DNA of 64,000 nt from Nonomuraea sp. PA05 (GCF_008086045.1 NZ_VSEY01000018.1:62001-126000), one strand, 5' to 3'. Shown: positions 47,347 through 56,810, counted from the stretch's first letter. The notes: generated from the sequence alone by a model not told the origin. Numbers and translations: made by a program.

Positions 47347-49812
47347 ATGCTCCTCGCCAAGGTGGCCGCGCCGATGCCGGAGCTGAGGTGGCCGGCGCAG
47401 TTCTCGCTCGACGGGCTCGGTGACAGGGCCAGGCTGCACCTCCTCGTCCCCGAGGGCTACCTGGTCGAGGGACGGCTGGCCGCCGACCTGCTGCGGGCGG
47501 GCAGGGGGCTCGGGTGGCTGCGGCCGGAACCGTACGAGCTGGGGGCCGACGACCTGCGGCGCCTGGCGGCGGCGAGCGAGCCGGCCGGGACCGTGGTCAT
47601 CCAGCAGCCGCTCGCGGGCACCACCGAACTCGGCGGCCCGTCACCGGCGCTGGCCGCCAGCGAGGTCGTCCTGTCGCCGTGCGCGGGTGACCGGGGGCTG
47701 GCGGTGTCCCCTGAGGCGGTGGTCGCGGCGGCCGGCGAGCTCGACTGCCCGCTGGGACGGGACGTCGCCGACCGGCTGGTGGCCGTGACGGGAGGGCGGT
47801 CGGCGGTCATCGACTCGGTGCTGCGGGCGGCCTCGGCTCGCGGCGGAGAGCTCGGCGAGAGCGGCGGGCTCGGCGGCATCGGCGTGCTCGGCGGGCGCGG
47901 CAGCCTCGGCGATGGTGGCGTGCTCAGCGGGCGCGGCGGGCTAAGCGGGCGCGGCGGGCGCGGCGGGCTAAGCGGGCGCGGCGGGCTCGGCGGGCGCGGC
48001 GGGCTCGGCGGGCTCGGCGGCAGTGGCGGGATCGGGGAGTGTGTCATGCGTGCCGACGGGCTGGCCTCGCTCGTCGCCGCCGTCACCTGGTGGCTGCTGC
48101 GGGACGCCGAACCTGCCCGGCTCCAGGCGCTGGGGCTGGCGGCGCGGCTCGGTTACGCGCACGACGACCTGTCGGCGCTGCGGCCCGCGCTGCGTGAGCC
48201 CGACAAGGAGCCCTGGTGGGAGCCGCTCGCCGGTGGCTGGTACCGGATGTTGCCGTTCTGGTCCACCGCGCTCTGCGCCCTGCGGCCCGATCGGTCGCCG
48301 GCCTTCCGCCAGCGGCTGGCGGTGGTGGCGGGGGAACTGGTGGGGGCCCATGCCGCGCGGGAGGCGGTGGAGCTGTCGCGCCGGGCCGGGGACCGGGAGC
48401 TGGTGGCCGAGCTGCTGGCGGAGACGGACCTTGGTGAGGAGGGGCACGAGGCGGGTGCGGGTGTGGAGGGGGTGACGGATGCGCGGGAGGCGTGGCGGCG
48501 GGCGAGGGCCGCGCTCGTCACCGGCGAGTTGAAGGAGGCGTTGTGGTACGGGCGGCGTGCGCGGGAGCTCGTGGCGGGGCAGGAGGACGGGGAGAGGGTT
48601 CGGCGTGCTCTGCGGCTCATGCGCCGAGCTGTGCGGGCGCGGTCGGCTCGCAAGCGCATGGTGCTGCTGCTGCAGGCGCTGGAGGCCACCACCCTGGCCC
48701 AGCCCACCATCTCGGCCCAGCCCACCATCTCGGCCCAGCCCACCGCCTCGGCCCAGCCCACCATCCCGCCACACACCCCCGCCCTGCCGCAGAGCACCAT
48801 CCCGCCGCACAGCCCCGCCCCGCCGCACAGCACCATCCCGCCGCAGAGCCCCACCCCGCCGCACAGCACCACCCCGCCACACACCCCCGCCCCGCCGCGC
48901 ACCGCCGCCCCGGCCATGGCCCTGGCACCCCGCCCAGCGCCGCACGATCGCGACGGGCGCAGCGGCGAAGGCGGGCCTGATGGCGGAGGCGGGCGGGACG
49001 GCCGAGGGGAGCCTGACGGCGTAGGCGGGGGCGGGGAAGGGGCCCGTGCCGACGTCGAGGCCTGGCTGCTGGGTACGTTCCGGATCCGGGTGGACGGCCA
49101 GCCGGTAGCCGAGTGGTCGGGCAAGCTGGGCAGATCCGTCCTGATGTACCTCCTCCTGTCCCACCCCAAGCCCATCCGCCGAGACGCCGTCATAGACGCC
49201 ATCTGGCCAGGCGTCCCCGAGAACGCCGCCCGCAACCGCCTGAACGCCACCATGCACGCCCTGCGCGCCGACCTCCGCAAGGTCTCCCCCGGCAGGCAGC
49301 TCATCGTGTACGAACGGGAGACCTACGCCCTGTCCCCCGAGCTGTCGATCTGGCTGGACATCGAGGCGTTCACCGGCGGCTGCGCCACGGCGACCCGGTC
49401 GAGGGCGGAGGAGGAGCGGCGGGAGGAGGCCATCGCCCGGCACGAGGCGGCCAGGGCGCTGTACGAGGGCGACCTGCTGGAGGACGCCCCGTACCTGGAC
49501 TGGGTGGTGCCGGAGCGGGAGCGGCTGAGCGCGGCGCACGTCGATCTGCTCGACGGGCTGGCCGTCCTCTACCTGGAGGCGGGCGCGTACGCGAAGTGCG
49601 TCGACACCTGCCGGCAGGTCCTGGCGAGGGACTCCTGCCGGGAGCAGACCCACCGCCTGCTCATGCGCTGCCACGCCCGCCAGAACCAGCCGCACAAGGC
49701 GCTCGCCCAGTACGAGACCTGCCGCAGGGAGCTGGACGCCGTCCTCGGCATGACTCCCAGCCCCGAGACGCACGCCCTGTACGAGTCGGTACGCCGCCAC
49801 CTGGCCGTCTGA
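47347..49812 (+). CDS. BTAD-domain (SARP-like) regulator with C-terminal DNA-binding domain
   Basis: 821 aa from ATG 47347 (GGAGGTG site). Residues 1-170 form an N-terminal domain I do not recognise. A Gly-rich linker (about 175-230) and a helical region follow, then a Pro/Ser/Thr-rich linker (about 450-520). The C-terminal ~250 residues hold the OmpR-type winged helix (EAWLLGTFRIRVDGQPVAEWSGKLGRSVLMYLLLSHPKPIRRDAVIDAIWPGV split by a turn) and the BTAD helices. SARPs usually carry this module at the N-terminus, so the order is reversed, as in some large actinomycete regulators. No biosynthetic targets are adjacent; the shared palindrome suggests control of itself and of peptidases. Confidence 0.87.
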   Translation: MLLAKVAAPMPELRWPAQFSLDGLGDRARLHLLVPEGYLVEGRLAADLLRAGRGLGWLRPEPYELGADDLRRLAAASEPAGTVVIQQPLAGTTELGGPSPALAASEVVLSPCAGDRGLAVSPEAVVAAAGELDCPLGRDVADRLVAVTGGRSAVIDSVLRAASARGGELGESGGLGGIGVLGGRGSLGDGGVLSGRGGLSGRGGRGGLSGRGGLGGRGGLGGLGGSGGIGECVMRADGLASLVAAVTWWLLRDAEPARLQALGLAARLGYAHDDLSALRPALREPDKEPWWEPLAGGWYRMLPFWSTALCALRPDRSPAFRQRLAVVAGELVGAHAAREAVELSRRAGDRELVAELLAETDLGEEGHEAGAGVEGVTDAREAWRRARAALVTGELKEALWYGRRARELVAGQEDGERVRRALRLMRRAVRARSARKRMVLLLQALEATTLAQPTISAQPTISAQPTASAQPTIPPHTPALPQSTIPPHSPAPPHSTIPPQSPTPPHSTTPPHTPAPPRTAAPAMALAPRPAPHDRDGRSGEGGPDGGGGRDGRGEPDGVGGGGEGARADVEAWLLGTFRIRVDGQPVAEWSGKLGRSVLMYLLLSHPKPIRRDAVIDAIWPGVPENAARNRLNATMHALRADLRKVSPGRQLIVYERETYALSPELSIWLDIEAFTGGCATATRSRAEEERREEAIARHEAARALYEGDLLEDAPYLDWVVPERERLSAAHVDLLDGLAVLYLEAGAYAKCVDTCRQVLARDSCREQTHRLLMRCHARQNQPHKALAQYETCRRELDAVLGMTPSPETHALYESVRRHLAV
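47850..48035. repeat. Gly-rich GGGCTCGGC/GGGCGCGGC minisatellite
   Basis: Units of 9-15 bp (GGCGGGCTCGGC, GGCGGGCTAAGC, GGCGGGCGCGGC) repeat about fifteen times. They encode a Gly-Leu/Arg-Gly linker in the BTAD regulator. Likely unstable in length. Confidence 0.75.
48690..48912. repeat. Pro-rich minisatellite in the BTAD regulator
   Basis: Repeats of CCCAGCCCACCATCTCGG (about four) pass into repeats of CCGCCGCACAGCACCATC-like units (about nine). They encode QPTISA and PPHSTI/PPHSPA units between the helical middle and the DNA-binding domain. Confidence 0.75.
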
Positions 49813-49848
49813 ACAACCAGGCCGCCACCGATGCCACCGGTCGCGCGG

Positions 49849-52473
49849 TCACCGGTCGCGCAGTCGCGCCCGCTCCCCGATGAAGGCCAGCAGCCGTTCG
49901 GCGTCCCAGCCGCGCACCCGCGAGACGTCGTCCGTCTGATGGTGCCGGATCTCGCAGTTCAGCACCTCCCTGCTGCCGCTGTCGGCGGTCACCGTCAGAG
50001 TGAACGTGTGCCGCTCCGGCACGGCCCTGCGCTCCTCGGCGGCCAGCCTGGCGGCCTGGCCGATCCAGTCCTGCTTGGTCAGCCGTTCCGCGCCGATGCC
50101 CGCCGGTTGCATGATGGCGGCGAGCTCCGCGACCGTCAGGGCGGAGAGCTGCTCGAACGTGGTGACGCCCGCCTTGTTCAGCAGTGCGGACGTCTTCGGC
50201 CCGACGCCCTTGACCCGCTGGAAGTCGTCCTCCGCCGGGGCTCGCGCGGCGCCCTCCACGAGCACCTGGTGGCCGAGGCCCGCGTTGTCGTCGCGGGTCC
50301 ACAGGCCGGAGCGGTCGGTGACGAGGATCTCGCAGCAGTACCGGCCCGGCGGCAGGTCGCTCAGGTCGGCGCGGTGCTCGCGGCCGAAGCCGTCCTCGGC
50401 GCGTTCCGCCACGTGCCTGCCGATGGCCAGGCGGGCTGGGGCGGTGTGGCAGCGTACGCGCCAGGAGCAGTCCACGTCCGTCTCCCACACCAGCGTGGCG
50501 CCCTCGACGCGCGGGCCGGCGACGCGGGGGAAGGCGGCGGTGGCGGCGATCTCGACGGCGCGCGTCACGTCCAGCTTCCCCGCTCCCCACGCGGGGCCGG
50601 CGTCCGGCGCTTCGGCTTCCCGCGCGCCGGTCGCCGTCGTCGGCTCCTGCCCCTCGAAAGGACTCTCGATGGGGCGGGCGGCGCGGCGCAGGAGCTGGCC
50701 CGCCTGCTCACTCGTGAGCCCCCCGAGCCGGTTCGCGGCGCGGGCGGACGTCATGAGGGCGACGGCCCCGCAGACGTGCGGCGCGGCCATGCTCGTGCCC
50801 GCCATGAGGGTGTGCAGCAGGTCGGGCTGCGGCGGGAGTGCGCTGTTGGCGCAGCGGGCGGAGGCGATGGTCTCGCCGGGCGCGGTCAGGTCGGGTTTGG
50901 CGTCCCCGAGCCGGGTGGGGCCGTGGCTGCTGAAGGCGGACAGCCCGCCGTGCCCGGGCCCCCAGTCGGCGGGGCGGGTGGCGTAGGAGCCGACGGTGAC
51001 GAGGCGGCGGGACGTGCCCGGGGTGGTGATGGTGCGGGCCGGGTCGGCGCAGGCGTCCGAGAAGCGGCTCTGCGACGCCTCGTCGCGCGGCGCGCGCTCG
51101 ATCCACGCGTCGAAACGCCCATGCCGGACGGTCCCGCCGCGCAGCAGCAGCCGCCAGACGCCCGGCTCAACGCCCTGGCCAGACCGCCCGGAGATGATGA
51201 CCGTGGTGGTGGTGTCGCCGCTGCCCGAGACGTCGCTCTCGCTGTCGATCAGGACGCGGTCGCCGCGCCGCGTGGTGAACGTCTGCTCCTCCCCCGGCGC
51301 CGTGAACGCGGGCTGCGGCCCGCTGGGCGGCACGACGCCCACGCTGATCTGGTCCTCGCCGTCGAACCACACCTCCACGACGTCGTCCTCGGCGTCCCCC
51401 GGCTGGACGACCAGGTCGAGCGTGACGACCTCGCCCTCGCCGATGGTGCCGCCCGCGTGGGTGCGCCGGGCCCGCTCGTTGCCGGCCGAGGTGACGATGA
51501 CGACGCCGGGGCGGCGGGCGTAGGCGTCGAGGGCCCGTTCGAGGAGGGACTCGCCGCAGTGGCCGCCGGCGTTCGTGCCCACGCTGACGTTGACGGCGAC
51601 GGGACGGCCCTCGGCCCGCCGTACGACGTAGTCGACGGCGGCGACGAGCTGCGTGGAGCGGCCGAGCGCGCCGCCTGGCGAGGCGGGGAGGGCGACCACG
51701 ATGAGGTCGGCGTGCGGCGCGATGCCCTGGTAGGCGCCGCCGAGGTGGGTGTCGTCGCCGGCGGCGATGCCGGCCACGTGGGTGCCGTGCCCGCCCGGCG
51801 CGTCCTCGTGCGGGACGATGTCGGTGGGGCGCGGGTCGCCGAGCGCCTTGTCGAGGTCCTCCTTGGCGTACTCGGCGCCGTACGGGACGGAGCCGCCGGC
51901 GGTCGCGGTCGCGGACTGGTCCCAGAGGTGCAGGATGCGGGAAATGCCGCCCGGGTGGCGGAAGGCGGGGTGCGTGTAGTCGATGCCGGAGTCGATGACG
52001 GCGACGATGGCGCCTTCGCCGTGGAGCGGTCCTGAGCCGGTGGGCGACTCGACGGCGGCGCGCACGTCGCGGCGGGAGATGTTGAGTTCGGGGAACAGGG
52101 GTCTGGACGATTCGACGCGCAGGACCGATTCGTGCCGGGAGAGTTCGTCGAGCCGGGTGACCGGCACGCGGGCGACGAAGAGGCCGCCGCCGGGGTGAGG
52201 GCGCCCGGCGTCGGACGGGCTCGCGTGGATCCGCACCCCCGGCACGTCGTCGGACCACCGGCGGTCACCAGCGCTGACCAGCACCTCGACCGTGCCGTCC
52301 GCCGTGCCCTCCGCCGTGCCCTTCGCCGTGCCCTTCGCCGTGCCGTCCGCCGTCGTCTCGGCCCCCACCCCCGGCCGCCACCCCACCCGTTCGGCCAGCG
52401 CCGTGCCCTCGATCCCCGCCTGCTCCCTGGCCCGCGCGAGGAGGTGCCGCAGGCGTGCGTCCAGCGTTCTCAT
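49849..52473 (-). CDS. Subtilisin-family (S8) peptidase with C-terminal helix-hairpin-helix
   Basis: 874 aa from ATG 52473 (GGGAG site). The triad is Asp in VAVIDSGIDYTHP, His in GGHGTHVAGIAAG and Ser in MAGTSMAAPHVCG, with a ~150-residue insert between His and Ser. After the catalytic domain come a beta domain (CSWRVRCHTAPARLA..CCEILVTD) and then FQRVKGVGPKTSALLNKAGVTTFEQL (about 744-790), a helix-hairpin-helix of the kind that binds DNA or other helices. That is an unusual fusion. There is no signal peptide. It is preceded by a short 12-bp tandem repeat encoding GTAKGTAEGTADGT. It may act on the neighbouring Gln-rich protein. Confidence 0.88.
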   Translation of the reverse strand: MRTLDARLRHLLARAREQAGIEGTALAERVGWRPGVGAETTADGTAKGTAKGTAEGTADGTVEVLVSAGDRRWSDDVPGVRIHASPSDAGRPHPGGGLFVARVPVTRLDELSRHESVLRVESSRPLFPELNISRRDVRAAVESPTGSGPLHGEGAIVAVIDSGIDYTHPAFRHPGGISRILHLWDQSATATAGGSVPYGAEYAKEDLDKALGDPRPTDIVPHEDAPGGHGTHVAGIAAGDDTHLGGAYQGIAPHADLIVVALPASPGGALGRSTQLVAAVDYVVRRAEGRPVAVNVSVGTNAGGHCGESLLERALDAYARRPGVVIVTSAGNERARRTHAGGTIGEGEVVTLDLVVQPGDAEDDVVEVWFDGEDQISVGVVPPSGPQPAFTAPGEEQTFTTRRGDRVLIDSESDVSGSGDTTTTVIISGRSGQGVEPGVWRLLLRGGTVRHGRFDAWIERAPRDEASQSRFSDACADPARTITTPGTSRRLVTVGSYATRPADWGPGHGGLSAFSSHGPTRLGDAKPDLTAPGETIASARCANSALPPQPDLLHTLMAGTSMAAPHVCGAVALMTSARAANRLGGLTSEQAGQLLRRAARPIESPFEGQEPTTATGAREAEAPDAGPAWGAGKLDVTRAVEIAATAAFPRVAGPRVEGATLVWETDVDCSWRVRCHTAPARLAIGRHVAERAEDGFGREHRADLSDLPPGRYCCEILVTDRSGLWTRDDNAGLGHQVLVEGAARAPAEDDFQRVKGVGPKTSALLNKAGVTTFEQLSALTVAELAAIMQPAGIGAERLTKQDWIGQAARLAAEERRAVPERHTFTLTVTADSGSREVLNCEIRHHQTDDVSRVRGWDAERLLAFIGERARLRDR
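52290..52352. repeat. 12-bp tandem repeat in the second subtilase
   Basis: Five units of GCCGTGCC(C/G)T(C/T)C, encoding Gly-Thr-Ala-(Asp/Lys/Glu) near residue 40-55 of the protease, ahead of the conserved region. Confidence 0.7.
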
Positions 52474-52617
52474 GCTTTCTCCCTGCCCTTGCGTCTGGTG
52501 CCGGCCTCCGTACGCCCTCATGCCGGGCCACGCGCGGCTTCTCAGGCAGTCGCGCGCGGCCCGGCGGACGGCGGTGAGCGAGGAGGAACCCTCCAGGCTC
52601 ACCGCGCAGTCATGTGA

Positions 52618-53589
52618 TCAGGAGTAGACCAGCATCCTGACCGGCGTCTCCTCGACGATCCCCGGCAGGATGTCGGGCAGGCCGAGGAAGCCCGGCTGCA
52701 GGTCGGGCCGGTACCACCGGCTGGCGAAGCCGGCGAACGGCGGCAGGCCGACGCCGACGCCGAGGATGTCCACGGTGAGGTGGATCTCCAGCGGGCGCGG
52801 CCGGCCCTCGGCGGGCCTGGGGTCGGTCGGGATGCGCATCGGGATGATGTTGATGTAGTCGGGGCCGAACGCCGCCGGGTTCGGGCTGAGCGTCGGGCCC
52901 GGGGTGACGGAGTTGAGCTCGACGGACACGCCGCGCACCTGGTAGATGAACGGCGCCATGACTTCGGCCGCCGAGGGTCCGCCGAGCAGCGACATGGGGT
53001 TGCGCCAGAGCACGGCGAAGAGGTACACGTTCTCGCCGTAGTGGACGACCCTGGCCGGCTGGAGCGGCCCGCCGAAGTAGGGCTCCCGGTAGGGGCCCAT
53101 GGCCATGAGGTCGAACCAGAGGTACGGCGGGTGGGTGGGCGTCACGGGGGTGGCGGCCCGCGTGACGCCCTGCTGCTGGATGCGGCCCTGCTCGGGGCCG
53201 CGCTGCTGTTGCTGCTCGGGCGCGCGCAGTTGCTCGGCCGTGGGGAGTTGCTCGGCCTGGCGCTGCTGCTCGGGGGCGCGCTGCTGCTCGGCCGAGCGGG
53301 AGAACTCGGCGGCGCGGGCGTACTCGGGGGCGCGCGCGTACTCGGCGGAGCGGGAGGACTCGGACTGGCGCTGCTGCTCGCGGGCGTCGGGGTACTGGCC
53401 GCGGGCGGCCCTGTCGGCGAGCTCGCGGTACTTCTGCCTGTATTGCGCCGTGAAGTGGTCGAGGCTGGCCACGGCCTCCCGCATGACCTGCTGGATCCGC
53501 TGGTCGGCCAGCAGCTCCCTGGTCTCCTGGTTCGGCTGGAGGTCCGCGATCTGCTGGTGCGTGGCGCTCCGCACGTCGGTGATCGACAT
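52618..53589 (-). CDS. Hypothetical protein with Gln/Glu/Arg-rich repeats
   Basis: 323 aa from ATG 53589, seven bases after GAGGGG. The N-terminal ~60 residues are helical (ITDVRSATHQQIADLQPNQETRELL). Residues ~70-140 are a low-complexity repeat of EYARAPEYARA and SAEQQRAPEQQRQ-type units. The C-terminal ~170 residues form a globular domain rich in Pro and aromatic residues (PYLWFDLMAMGPYREPYFGG). No signal or membrane segment. Adjacent to and in the same direction as the HhH subtilase, 144 bp upstream. The function is unknown; the repeat may be flexible or filament forming. Confidence 0.75.
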   Translation of the reverse strand: MSITDVRSATHQQIADLQPNQETRELLADQRIQQVMREAVASLDHFTAQYRQKYRELADRAARGQYPDAREQQRQSESSRSAEYARAPEYARAAEFSRSAEQQRAPEQQRQAEQLPTAEQLRAPEQQQQRGPEQGRIQQQGVTRAATPVTPTHPPYLWFDLMAMGPYREPYFGGPLQPARVVHYGENVYLFAVLWRNPMSLLGGPSAAEVMAPFIYQVRGVSVELNSVTPGPTLSPNPAAFGPDYINIIPMRIPTDPRPAEGRPRPLEIHLTVDILGVGVGLPPFAGFASRWYRPDLQPGFLGLPDILPGIVEETPVRMLVYS

Positions 53590-53719
53590 TGATCTGCCCC
53601 TCGCGTCGGGCGGGCTCACTGTCCCGCGTGCCCGTCAACCTGGCACGCCCCGCTTAGCCGACGCTGAGGGCAGACCTCTGCCGCCGCTTAGTTTTCGCTT
53701 CGGTACGGCGTCGCGCCCG

Positions 53720-53839
53720 TCAGGCGAAGAGCTGGGTGAGCTTCAGGAGCAGCTCGTACACCCCGTACGCGAAGGGCAGCCCCACCCAGATCCAGGCGAG
53801 CACCATCAGCCCGGTGCGCCGTTCCGTCCCGGTGCTCAT
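53720..53839 (-). CDS. MFS transporter small subunit, 39 aa
   Basis: A 39-aa single-helix protein: MSTGTERR, then TGLMVLAWIWVGLPFAYGVYELL and a short tail. Its ATG overlaps the stop of the OFA-type transporter (ATGA). This is the typical position and pattern of the small subunit that accompanies OFA-family MFS transporters in actinomycetes. Too short for most gene finders. Its role is probably to stabilise or regulate the transporter. Confidence 0.8.
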   Translation of the reverse strand: MSTGTERRTGLMVLAWIWVGLPFAYGVYELLLKLTQLFA

Positions 53840-55218
53840 GCGGTCTGTCCCTCCTCCAGCGCCCGCGCGGGCCGTTCGTGGTGTTTGTCGTGGACGGGAC
53901 GGATCAGCTCGTTGGCGACGAAGCCCACCGCGAGCAGCCCGATCATGATGAACAGCGAAGTGGTGTAGAGGTCGGGGCCTGAGCGGCCGTCGGCCTTCTG
54001 CGCGTCGGCGATGGCGTTGACGATGAGCGGGCCGAGCACGCCGGCCGTGGACCAGGCGGTGAGCAGGCGGCCGTGGATGGCGCCGACCTGGTAGGTGCCG
54101 AAGAGGTCCTTGAGGTAGGCGGGCACGGTGGCGAAGCCGCCGCCGTAGAAGGACAGGATGCCCATCGCGCACAGGATGAACAGCGGCTTGGATGAGTCGC
54201 CCGCCAGCGCGATGACGAGGTACAGCAGCGCGCCGACGCCCAGGTAGACGCGGTACATGTTCTTGCGTCCGATGAGGTCGGAGGTGGAGGACCAGACGAA
54301 GCGGCCCGCCATGTTGGCCAGCGACAGCAGCGCCACGAACCCGGCCGCCGCTCCGGCCGCGACGGCGACGGGGGTGCCGGCGAAGAAGTCCGTGATCATC
54401 GGGGCGGCCTTCTCCAGGATGCCGATGCCGGCGGTGACGTTGCAGCACAGCACGACCCACAGGCAGTAGAACTGCGGGGTGCGGATGGCGTTGCGCGCCG
54501 AGACGTCCGCCGTGGTGATCAGCGGGCGGGCCCGCGCGGCGGCCGGTGTCCAGCCCTTCGGGGCCCAGCCGTCCGGCGGCACCCGGACGAGCAGCACGCC
54601 CATCGACATGAACACGGCGTAGACGACGCCGTGCACGAGGAACGTGGTGGCGATGCCGGTCGTGGTGGGGCCGAAGGTGGCCAGCATCTGCGCCGACCAG
54701 GGCGAGGCGATGAGCGCTCCGCCGCCGAACCCCATGATCGCGATACCGGTGGCCATGCCGGGCCGGTCGGGGAACCATTTGATCAGGGTGGATACCGGCG
54801 AGATGTACCCGATGCCGAGGCCGATGCCGCCGACGAAGCCGTAGCCGAGCACGACCAGCCAGTACTGCCGGGTGAACACGCCGAGCGCCGACAGCAGGAA
54901 GCCGGAGGAGAAGCAGGTCATCGAGACGAACATGGCCCATCGGGGCCCGTTGCGCTCGACGAGGGTGCCGCCGAAGGCGGCCGACAGGCCCAGCATGACG
55001 ATGCCGAGCTGGAACGGCAGGGCGCTCTGGGTGCCGGTGAGCCCGAGCGCGGATTCGAGCGGGGGTTTGAACACGCTCCACGCGTACGCCTGCCCGATCG
55101 CCAGGTGGACGGAGAGCGCCGCGGGCGGCACGAGCCATCGGCTCCAGGTGGGCGCCGCCACGGTACGGGAACGACTGAGGAAACCTGTGGGACTCGCGAA
55201 CCTCGTACTGACTGACAC
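53836..55218 (-). CDS. OFA-family MFS transporter (oxalate/formate antiporter-like)
   Basis: 460 aa from GTG 55218. Twelve helices; AIGQAYAWSVFKPPLE, GYGFVGGIGLGIGYISPVSTLIKWFPDRPGMATGIAIMGFGGGALI and the second-half FYGGGFATVPAYLKDLFG are strongly characteristic of the OFA family. Substrates of this family include oxalate, formate and other small carboxylates. No oxalate decarboxylase or formyl-CoA transferase is adjacent, so the substrate is open. A CATAC-G-GTATG palindrome sits about 20 bp upstream of the start. Confidence 0.9.
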   Translation of the reverse strand: MSVSTRFASPTGFLSRSRTVAAPTWSRWLVPPAALSVHLAIGQAYAWSVFKPPLESALGLTGTQSALPFQLGIVMLGLSAAFGGTLVERNGPRWAMFVSMTCFSSGFLLSALGVFTRQYWLVVLGYGFVGGIGLGIGYISPVSTLIKWFPDRPGMATGIAIMGFGGGALIASPWSAQMLATFGPTTTGIATTFLVHGVVYAVFMSMGVLLVRVPPDGWAPKGWTPAAARARPLITTADVSARNAIRTPQFYCLWVVLCCNVTAGIGILEKAAPMITDFFAGTPVAVAAGAAAGFVALLSLANMAGRFVWSSTSDLIGRKNMYRVYLGVGALLYLVIALAGDSSKPLFILCAMGILSFYGGGFATVPAYLKDLFGTYQVGAIHGRLLTAWSTAGVLGPLIVNAIADAQKADGRSGPDLYTTSLFIMIGLLAVGFVANELIRPVHDKHHERPARALEEGQTA

Positions 55219-55235
55219 GCATCACGGCTACCACA

Positions 55236-55246
55236 CATACGGTATG
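55236..55246. promoter_or_regulatory. CATAC-G-GTATG palindrome upstream of the OFA transporter
   Basis: Perfect 5-bp arms with one central base, 18 bp before the GTG of the transporter, in the AT-richer gap shared with the esterase. Size and sequence resemble GntR/FCD operators; no GntR gene lies nearby. Confidence 0.45.
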
Positions 55247-55346
55247 CAGTATTTGGCATGCGCCCGCGCTTTACGCCGAGCGGTCCGATCTTGTCGGCGA
55301 ATGGACCCGTAATCTTGGAGGGTCGTTCTAGAGAGGCGGGCTGAGC

Positions 55347-56810
55347 ATGGGCACCACGACAGAGCCGGAGGTCAGGATCGCGACAGGGCGCGTGCGGGGC
55401 CGCGCCGAGGGCGGGGTGGCCGTCTTCCGCGGCATCCCGTTCGCCCGTCCGCCGCGCTTCGGCGCGCCCGAGCCCGCCGAGGCTTGGGACGGGGTCCGCG
55501 ACTGCGTGGCGTTCGGCCCGCCGCCACCGCAGCAGTCCACCGTCGCCTCCCCTGTGCGGGGGCGCAGCGGGGAGAGCTGGCTGACGGTCAACGTCTGGAC
55601 GCCGTCGCCCGGCCCGGCGGCGGGCCTGCCGGTGATGGTGTGGATCTACGGGGGCGCGTACCGGGCCGGCGAGTCCGGCGAGCCCGTGTACGACGGCGCG
55701 ATGCTGGCCCGCGAGGGGAACCTGGTCGTCGTCACCCTCAACTATCGGGTCGGCATGGAGGGGTTCGCGCACGTCGAGGGGGCGCCGGCCAACCGGGGGC
55801 TGCTCGACCAGGTGGCGGCGCTGGAGTGGGTGCGGGAGAACGTGGCCGCGTTCGGCGGCGATCCCGGGCGGGTGACGGTGTTCGGGGAGTCGGCGGGGGC
55901 CGGGTCGATCATCGCGCTCATGGCCATGCCGCGCGCCGCCGGGCTGTTCGGGCGGGCGATCGCGCAGAGCGTCCCCGGCACGTACTTCTCGGCGGCGCTG
56001 GCCGCCGACCTCGGCGCCGTCCTGGCCGGGGAGCTGGGCCTGCCGCCCGCCGCCGAGGCGCTGGCCGCCGTCGAGCCCGGCCTGCTCGTCGGGGCCGCCG
56101 AGACGGCGACCGCCAAGATGCGCCGGTACGAGGACCGCTGGGGCGCGGTCGCGTACACCGTGACGCCGTTCTCGCCGGTCGTGGACGGCGACGTGCTGCC
56201 GCGCGACCCGTGGAGCGCGCTGGCGGACGGCGCCGCCCGGGACGTCGAGCTGGTCGTGGGGCACACGCGGGACGAGTACCGGCTGTTCACCCAGATGGGG
56301 CGGGTCCAGGGCGAGGAACTGCTGGGAGTGTTCGCGCCCGGACGAGAGCAGGACTACCGCGACGCCTTCCCCTCGGCGGGGCCCGAGCTGCTGGACGAGC
56401 TGGTGCAGTCCGACTGGCTGTTCCGCATGCCGTCGCTGCGGCTGGCCGACGCGCAAGCCGCCGGGGGCGGGCGGGTGTGGGCGTACGAGCTGACCTGGGC
56501 CACTCCCGTGCTCGGCGGGGCATGTCACGGGCTGGACGTGCCGCTGGTGTTCGGCAACCTGGACAGCGGGATGGGCACGTTCTTCCTCGGCCGGAGCGCC
56601 CCGCCCGAGGCCGCCGCCGTGTCGGCCGCCTTCCGGCGCTCGTGGACGGGCTTCGCGGCGGGCGAGGGGCCGGGCTGGGAACCGTACACGCCGGAGGAGC
56701 GGCTGACCAGGCTCTTCGACGTCGAGCCCGCGACGGTGCCCTACCCGGAGGAGGCGTCCCGGCGGATCTGGGCCGCGCACACGTTCGGCGAGCTTCCGCT
56801 CCTCAACTGA
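55347..56810 (+). CDS. Type-B carboxylesterase
   Basis: 487 aa. FRGIPFARPPRFGAPEPAEAW at the N-terminus, GGAYRAG as the oxyanion loop, the nucleophile motif GESAGAGS, and the His in GACHGLDVPLVFG are all typical of the carboxylesterase/lipase type-B family (para-nitrobenzyl esterase-like). Acts on carboxylic esters, cytoplasmic as no signal peptide is seen. Transcribed away from the OFA transporter. Confidence 0.92.
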   Translation: MGTTTEPEVRIATGRVRGRAEGGVAVFRGIPFARPPRFGAPEPAEAWDGVRDCVAFGPPPPQQSTVASPVRGRSGESWLTVNVWTPSPGPAAGLPVMVWIYGGAYRAGESGEPVYDGAMLAREGNLVVVTLNYRVGMEGFAHVEGAPANRGLLDQVAALEWVRENVAAFGGDPGRVTVFGESAGAGSIIALMAMPRAAGLFGRAIAQSVPGTYFSAALAADLGAVLAGELGLPPAAEALAAVEPGLLVGAAETATAKMRRYEDRWGAVAYTVTPFSPVVDGDVLPRDPWSALADGAARDVELVVGHTRDEYRLFTQMGRVQGEELLGVFAPGREQDYRDAFPSAGPELLDELVQSDWLFRMPSLRLADAQAAGGGRVWAYELTWATPVLGGACHGLDVPLVFGNLDSGMGTFFLGRSAPPEAAAVSAAFRRSWTGFAAGEGPGWEPYTPEERLTRLFDVEPATVPYPEEASRRIWAAHTFGELPLLN

